Program-made: the position numbers and the translations under genes
Shown here: piece after piece, positions 58,428 to 64,000 of the stretch
Position numbering within the stretch: the first letter of the stretch is position 1
How the letters are laid out: each line of letters starts with the position of its first letter
Notes under the pieces: generated by a model
Told to the model about the DNA's origin: nothing
The model's database searches: none
Seen by the model: the letters and a program-made list of their open reading frames with translations, nothing else
NCBI GenBank assembly: GCA_001466705.2
Contig: LATX02000001.1
Location: forward strand, 868,001 to 932,000
Origin: Moniliophthora roreri
Lineage: Eukaryota; Basidiomycota; Agaricomycetes; Agaricales; Marasmiaceae
Length of the DNA stretch: 64,000 bases
Reading direction: 5' to 3'

Positions 58428-60170
58428 ATGGCTACCCCGGATGGTGGTACTACCTTCAGTTTTGGGACGCGACTTGGCTTGGTCTTCATCGTGGAATTTG
58501 CGTCTTTGTCAGCGATCGCGGTGGTATCACTACTGTTATACATTTTGGTTGGGCTTTAAAACCTCATCCTTTCTCGGACACTGAACTTACTACTTTTCAG
58601 TACTCGGCTGTGACTATCAAACGCGGGGCTTCACGGGCGTGGACCGTCTCGACACACGTTCACTACTACTTTGTCAATCTTCTGTTGTCAGATTTGATTC
58701 AGGCAATTGGTGTGTGGCGGACAGTTCAAAGGCGACGTAGTGGCTAACCGTTTCCCCTGGTAGGTGCAATTTTCAATGTGAAGTGGATTGCAGAAGCTGT
58801 ATGTGTATTGCATATAACGGGACGTCTTTCCTGAACACGAATCTCGACAGAAAGTGACCGAAGGAACGACGTGCACGGTGCAAGGTAACTTCAACTCTAC
58901 GAGAAGCCAGCTCTTCGTAAATTAATGTCGCCCTTCCTAGGCATATTCAAACAGATTGGGGATGTTGGGGTTGCTCTAACGTCAGTGATGCTCATTGTCA
59001 TCCATCGATCTGAGATGAACACCTTTTACTAGGTCCCTCGTGAGTAGAATGAAAACGGTAGATTCTTGATGCTGAACCAGTGACAGGCAATAGCAACGCA
59101 TACACTCCTCGTTCTCGTTTTCCGCGTACATTCACGGCCCAGGACGGCCCTGGTGGTGTTGGCAGTAATCTGGATATTCATTGCCTTGATCGTGGGCATT
59201 AATATGGGTGTCCACAGAGGTCAACGGTATTATGGTAACACTCAATACTGTATGTCGCTTGAAACCTGTGCCAACGGTATCTGACAGTATGCGCTAGGGT
59301 GTTGGATTACGGAGCAGTACGCTGAAGAGCGCATTGGGCTGGAGTATCTGTGGATGTGGCTTGCCGCATTCATGAACTTGGTTTGCTATGTCCTGATCGC
59401 ATTGGTGTTAAAAGGTAGTAATATCCCGTGTGATTTGCCGTATTTGATAATGATCCTTTCGTTTCATTAGGCCTCTTAGTGGTCGGTGAAGGGCGAATTC
59501 GTTTCAGACGACGACGAAACAGTGGAGAGACAGCATTCAAGTTGGAGAAGACTCAGGCCAATACAATGGCAATGCAGATGCTGTTGTAAGTCCCCTTCCA
59601 TCCCACGTACGAACTACTACCAATATAAGTATTCCTAGCTACCCATTGATATACATTGTCACGGTCTTCCCGATTGCTGTCGTTCGATGGCTTGCTTTTG
59701 ATGGCACCGAAGTCCCATTTGAAGCAACCACCTTCGCAGCAATACTTTTTTCGTCGTCTGGTCTCTTCAACACTTTGCTCTTCGCGTGGACAAGACCAAA
59801 GCTGCTACCGTATCGAGATGGAACAAGCACGGCGCAGGCTAGGTCTCAACGGTCAACACAGAATGGCTCTAACAGTACGCCGACCCAACAACACCCCGCA
59901 GTCATTAGTCCTTGGGATAACCCAGAATACGGGTTTGACGACTGGAAGTATCCCTATCCGGCGAACGTTTCTGTAGCCCATATACCAAGGAACAATCGTG
60001 TCTCCTTCAGTGCAAGAGTCGCACCTTTCGCCGTTTGTGAGTGCGTGACATTTCTATAATACTATTCCTGGTTCTGAGGTACCTTAAGAGCAGGAACAAC
60101 CCGCCATGTTGAATTTCAATATCGACTCGAAGATGCCCTGAAAGGTAATGAAAAGGTTAATAGCCTATAA
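58428..60170 (+). CDS. Git3/cAMP-receptor-type G-protein-coupled receptor
   Basis: Receptors of this class sense glucose, amino acids or unknown ligands and act through G-alpha and cAMP/PKA. Eleven exons (58428-58547, 58601-58709, 58764-58798, 58851-58884, 58941-58980, 59033-59039, 59087-59249, 59298-59414, 59471-59585, 59639-60036, 60091-60170) encode 405 residues. Seven hydrophobic helices are seen: about 12-40, 55-78, 100-127 (IFKQIGDVGVALTSLAIATH), 137-158, about 190-215, 246-270 and 277-300. A basic third loop (RIRFRRRRNSGETAF) sits before TM6, and a Cys in TEGTTCTVQG may pair with the Cys before TM5. Exon 6 is 7 nt. If the last intron is retained the protein ends at 60059 instead (386 residues). 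The ligand is unknown. Confidence 0.8.
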
Positions 60171-60373
60171 TCCTCATGCATCATGTATAGTAGTTGTATC
60201 TGGACTTGACACATAAGTCACACCTGGTCAGAATTTTTGCTTTTTGAGTTGAAGTACCGAAGCTAAGCGCTGAAGTCCGCACTGGTGGGAACTGACCAGT
60301 GACTATGACCGCGTTACCCCTGCGAGGCGACAGGACCCTTTGCGACCAACTTCCATCTTAGTACGCTCAAGGA

Positions 60374-61261
60374 ATGGGGGGAAATCAATCCGTTCCGAAA
60401 ATTACGGCCCAAGACCGTGCCATACTGGAGTTCGTGGCTTTCATGATTGATGACTGTCCGCTCATTCTGTCAGCCTGAAGCTACAGCGAGATAAAGTAAA
60501 GCAATATCAGAAACAGGTGAGTTCTGTGCGCAGAAAGTCAAATTTGTATGGATTTTCAGTCCGCTCTTACCACAGATTCAAGTCATCCTTGACCGGGAGC
60601 AAGCTATTGCGAAGGAACATTTGGCAAACGGCCAAAAGGACAGAGCGTTGACTGCTCTGAGGCGAAGGAAATACCAGCAGAGCCTCCTGGTGAAGACGGA
60701 CGGGCAGCTCGAGAGTCTAGAGCAATTGGTGCGTCCCATTGTCATTGGTGCACTGTCCCCGGTTCTTACATTCTATGAAGGTGTCGAGTATCGAGTTCTC
60801 ACTGGTCGAATTATCTGTACTACACGGGCTCAAGCAAGGGAATGAAGTCTTGAAGGAGATTCATAAGGAGATGAGCGTCGAATCCGTCGAGAAACTCCTC
60901 GAGGAAACAGCAGAAGCGAGAGAGTACCAACGGGTGCGTCACCAAACGTTCTATTGCACAGACATAGCTCATTCTAGATACTCATACAGGAAATCGACGA
61001 AATGCTCGCAAATAATCTGACCTTAGAAGACGAGGATGCTGTACAAGCGGAGTTATTAGAGCTACAAGCACAACAGGTGAGCCTCCCGTCTAAAAGCGTT
61101 AAGTTTTGACTGACGTCCATTTCCTTCAGCTCAAAGCTCCTGAACAGGTTCCAGAGAAAGACAGAGAGCAGGACAGGCTACCGTCAGTTCCAATAACGGA
61201 GCCTACCTCACCGGAACCAAAGGAAGTCGCGAGTGAGGAACGAGTTGCAATGCCTGCATGA
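60374..61261 (+). CDS. VPS20: ESCRT-III subunit Vps20 (CHMP6)
   Basis: Vps20 bridges ESCRT-II to Snf7 and nucleates membrane-cutting filaments on endosomes. Six exons (60374-60429, 60474-60516, 60576-60728, 60781-60933, 60990-61076, 61130-61261) encode 207 residues. MGGNQS at the start is an N-myristoylation signal, typical for Vps20/CHMP6 and not for Snf7. The basic alpha1-alpha2 hairpin follows (ITAQDRAILDLKLQRDKVKQ, DRALTALRRRKYQQSLL), then QLVSSIEFSLVELSVLHGLK, EMSVESVEKLLEETAEAREY and an acidic tail with NLTLEDEDAVQAELLELQ. Exon 1 is only 56 nt and the joint GA-C(CTG) changes the usual Glu to Asp. It lies 204 bp after the GPCR gene on the same strand. Confidence 0.9.
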
Positions 61262-61348
61262 CATAGACCTATTTGCTAGCGTTGTATCCTTGCTACATAG
61301 TATACAGGTGTAATATATATCATAGATCTATGATACGTACGTGTTCCA

Positions 61349-63476
61349 TTACCACCCCTCAAAATCTCCGAACCCCAGCCTTCGCTTCTTTTTGGACTCC
61401 TCCTGTGATGCTTGGCCAACAGCATCGTCCCCAGGGCGCTTTAGATTCAGGTACTTGCCGACACTTCCCCCTGTTTTGCCGCTCGTAGTACCGTTAGTAC
61501 TGGCTCCAATCTTGATCCCAAACCAGTTGGTATCGTCCCCAGCTTTCTCTTCGGTTGTCTGTTTGGTCTGGACGCCTTTCTTGCTTTCTTCCCGTCGAGC
61601 GAGTTTCTTCGCAAGCCGAGTTTTATATTCCTCAAATGGATCTTGGTATCTAGTTGGAGATTAGTGTAGAACAGTAAGTGATAAAACGCATGACTCACAT
61701 TATGACCTCAGTTATCTTCACGGGTTTGGCTGGACGTTCTGTGCCATCCTTCCTCGGTAACTTTTCTAATGTGTCTAACACATCTTCCCCTCCTACTAGC
61801 TTTCCGAACACCGTGTGCTTTCTGTCAAGGTGTGGTGTTGCTTTGAATGTTATATACCATTGAGAACTAGGCAAATTGTGAATCGTCTTATGAGGGGAAG
61901 CTCACGTATTGACTCACCCATTGGTTCCTGCGCCTTTATTAGCCATCGCAAGGACACCTCTTGCGTCGTGCTTCGCCGCGCCTTTTAAATCATACTCATC
62001 TCGGAACGGTGTCCCCCAGTAGGATGTGCCTGTAAAAAACCTGAGCTATCAGCTTCGGGAGAAACATCAGCTCGAATACCTCCTGACCCAGTTCCGGTTG
62101 GGTCACCCGTTTGGATCTGAGTGATTCAGCAAGGTGTATAGGTGAGAATACAAGTTACTCACCATAAACCCGGGGACCAGTCGATGAAATAGACAATTAT
62201 CGTACTTTCCGTTGCGAGCCAACATCAGGAAGTTGTAGCAGGTTTTCGGAGCCTTAAGAGCTTTCAGATTATGGCCATGTCACCAAGTAGTGGCCGCACC
62301 TTTTCACAGTACAGTTCCAAGTTCAAGCTACCCCCGAGACTAGTAACTACGCGGACATAAGCTCGACGTTTCCCGACATCTTTCTCCTTTCCCTTGCCCT
62401 TGGGGGGATTCGATATTTCTTCGAACATTAGTTCCTCCTACCACCAGTGTCAACGTCGCTTCTACAAGCGCGAATCAAAGGCTCACCTCGTCCCAAAGTA
62501 GTTTACTAGAATTGCCGCTAGCTATTTGGGGATCCACTGAGGTAGATGTCAATGAAGCACCAGGTAAACCGCTTGAGTATGGAGAGATATTCCCTAGGAG
62601 CATGATAGGTAGATTTCTTAGCATAGGACCTGGAATCGGCTCACATGGAACAGGTTCCTTTGATCCAGCAGCGGTTGTAGGTGATGCCTTCGCAATGGTT
62701 TTCGGAGGTTCCGGTTTTTTGACGGTACTGGAAGAGGTAGCGGTAGGATTTGGCACTGACATAGGTGTAAAGCCATGAGGATTCTGTAGAGTGATGACAT
62801 CCTGCCTAGAGAAAGTTAGTCTTTTGTTGACTTCATGATATGCGTGACTCACTTTTTGAAGGGGACATCATTAACTAGGTCTTTTCCGCCTTTTATGCTT
62901 TCCGCAAGAAACACATTGCCAGTCGTGGCGATGGCTACGATATGGGAATGCTCATTGAATGGTTTGAACGATATGGGGTCGTGTATCTCGCCAGATGCTT
63001 CCTTCCTGGAATAGTGCAATGTTATGAGGTCTGCGGGGGTCAACGGCTCTTTTGTGATGGGGTGAGTGTTGTCATGTTGCCTGTGAATTGCACATTACTC
63101 GATGATAAACCTGAGGAGAGGAAGGTGACACGCACTTGAGCCATGGAATGATATTGACGAGGTCAAAGACATGGCCTGTTCCATCCGCGTTTCTTGCACA
63201 GACTGGATGAGAGAAAGGTTGGAAGGACAACGCGCAACAGTCGAAAGGAGTACGAGCAGCAGCAGGCACTTGAGCTTTGCTAGTACAACACAAATCAATA
63301 CTTTCAGATTTACAAAGAAGTTTCAGACGTACGCTCTGTAACCAGAAGATGCAGAATGCGAACCAAGCAAGCCAGAATGTTCAGCATGCGTTATGTAGAG
63401 CCTGTTAAAAGTCCGTCAAAAAAAAGGAGAAAGAAGCGAGGGATTAGATTCACTTATTACTAGTGCCATGGCCCAT
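61349..63476 (-). CDS. CYP8: U-box cyclophilin (Cyp8/PPIL2)
   Basis: A nuclear, spliceosome-associated protein with an N-terminal U-box (ubiquitin ligase) and a C-terminal peptidyl-prolyl isomerase domain. Eleven exons (63476-63454, 63401-63333, 63279-63136, 63080-62853, 62805-62487, 62437-62300, 62252-62163, 62116-62080, 62029-61918, 61866-61699, 61649-61349) encode 542 residues. [18 protein letters not shown] and [17 protein letters not shown] open the U-box, then [21 protein letters not shown] and [15 protein letters not shown]. The cyclophilin domain has [57 protein letters not shown] and [23 protein letters not shown] replaces the common FYITF, and the sensitive Trp site is His-type (PHLD), as in other weak PPIL2 isomerases. 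It ends with a Lys-rich tail. It is divergent from the last gene, with 117 bp between starts. Confidence 0.92.
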
Positions 63477-63593
63477 ATCGAAGATTTTTTTGCGTGAAGC
63501 TAGGGAGGATGATGAGCTGGTGAAGAGTTGAACCGGCCAGAGGCAGGGAAGAGTTGAGTTCAGAGTTGGGCAGAGTTATGTAAGTAGCAGTCG

Positions 63594-64000
63594 ATGCTTT
63601 TACGCGCTCAGTCGACGGCCTCAGTCGTTCTGCTCGATTTCCTTGCTCCCAATCTCGCCAGAGCAGCAAGTACTACGAGTAATCTACCCAGACCTCGGTT
63701 TCGTAGTCGTCCTGGATTTGCCAATGCTCCCCGTCTCAATTACGATCCCACCGTCGTCGATCCAGCTACTTTAAAGTTCTCTCCCATTGACCAGGTCACA
63801 GCCAAGGGTTCACCACCGCAATGCGATGTATCCGAGCCCGAGAAGAAGGCAGATGCATTTCATGCTATTTTGCTGAGGCTCAATAAAGCAGTTGGAGACA
63901 AAGACATCCAGACCGTTCTCCAGCAATGGCAGAAGCTTGAGAGAAACGACCTTGTCCCTTTACTCTCCCCCTGGGATTTTAAACGGATATCCCAGTTCTG
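63594..64000 (+). CDS. 5' part of a probable mitochondrial protein (runs off the window)
   Basis: The open frame begins at an ATG 117 bp from the divergent CYP8 start and stays open for 135 codons to the end of the window. The first 45 residues are rich in Arg, Ser and Ala without acidic residues except one Asp (MLLRAQSTASVVLL, NLARAAST), as in a mitochondrial presequence. After a Pro-rich linker, KKADAFHAILLRLNKAVGDK and IQTVLQQWQKLERNDLVPLL look like the first helices of a PPR or similar solenoid. The family cannot be settled without the missing part. Confidence 0.6.
   Translation, partial: MLLRAQSTASVVLLDFLAPNLARAASTTSNLPRPRFRSRPGFANAPRLNYDPTVVDPATLKFSPIDQVTAKGSPPQCDVSEPEKKADAFHAILLRLNKAVGDKDIQTVLQQWQKLERNDLVPLLSPWDFKRISQF

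Noticed and set aside
60190..60330. Possible 5S rRNA or structured RNA before VPS20
   Set aside because: GAAGCTAAGCG and a 7-bp stem (CACTGGT...ACCAGTG at 60280-60301) recall 5S rRNA, but the rest does not follow the 5S box order or length. A short hairpin alone is not enough.

Overview
The window is nuclear DNA of a filamentous basidiomycete, most likely an Agaricomycete. Genes lie a few tens to hundreds of bases apart on both strands. Almost every gene is cut by 45-65 nt GT-AG introns with CTRAY-type branch sites, some exons are only 3-20 nt long, and the proteins are typical of mushroom-forming fungi. I built the exon models by hand from splice signals, reading frame and family knowledge. 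Each full-length model closes in frame from ATG to stop. No search was run.

Layout. Bases 1-5273 hold three tandem copies of an F-box-like gene: the first looks intact, the second and third are broken, and each broken copy carries its own short inverted-repeat transposon. After an unassigned gap comes TRS85 (+), which converges on an Mpv17/PMP22 membrane protein (-). Next on the minus strand are the mitochondrial carrier YHM2, a long coiled-coil protein with two possible C-termini, and SHB17. The SHB17/VPS18 promoter region contains a decayed Harbinger-like element. Then follow VPS18 (+), CGR1 (-) back to back with a Ser-rich protein (+), SEC39 (-), a nitrilase (+), NIP7 (-) back to back with NRDE2 (+), a Byr4/Bfa1-like protein (+), CDC23/APC8 (+), a UreD urease accessory protein (+), and an AFG3-type m-AAA protease (-). 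A 1.5 kb gene-free stretch precedes an MFS exporter (+). The right end has mitochondrial S17 (+), prefoldin 6 (-), gamma-glutamyltranspeptidase (+), a PTC6-like PP2C (-), a Git3-type GPCR (+), VPS20 (+), a U-box cyclophilin (-), and the first part of a probable mitochondrial protein (+) that runs off the window.

How the genes work together. Most are housekeeping genes. Four act at successive points of membrane traffic: SEC39 (ER tethering), TRS85 (TRAPP), VPS18 (HOPS/CORVET) and VPS20 (ESCRT-III). Five act in mitochondria: YHM2, the m-AAA protease, S17m, the PP2C and probably the last gene. CGR1 and NIP7 build ribosomes; CDC23 and the Byr4/Bfa1-like protein control mitotic exit. I see no secondary-metabolite cluster, CRISPR array or plainly foreign island. 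The most unusual signals are the possible membrane-anchored versus soluble ends of the coiled-coil protein, two 7-nt microexons, the non-GT splice donors, and the transposon insertions whose empty sites can be read from a neighbouring gene copy.
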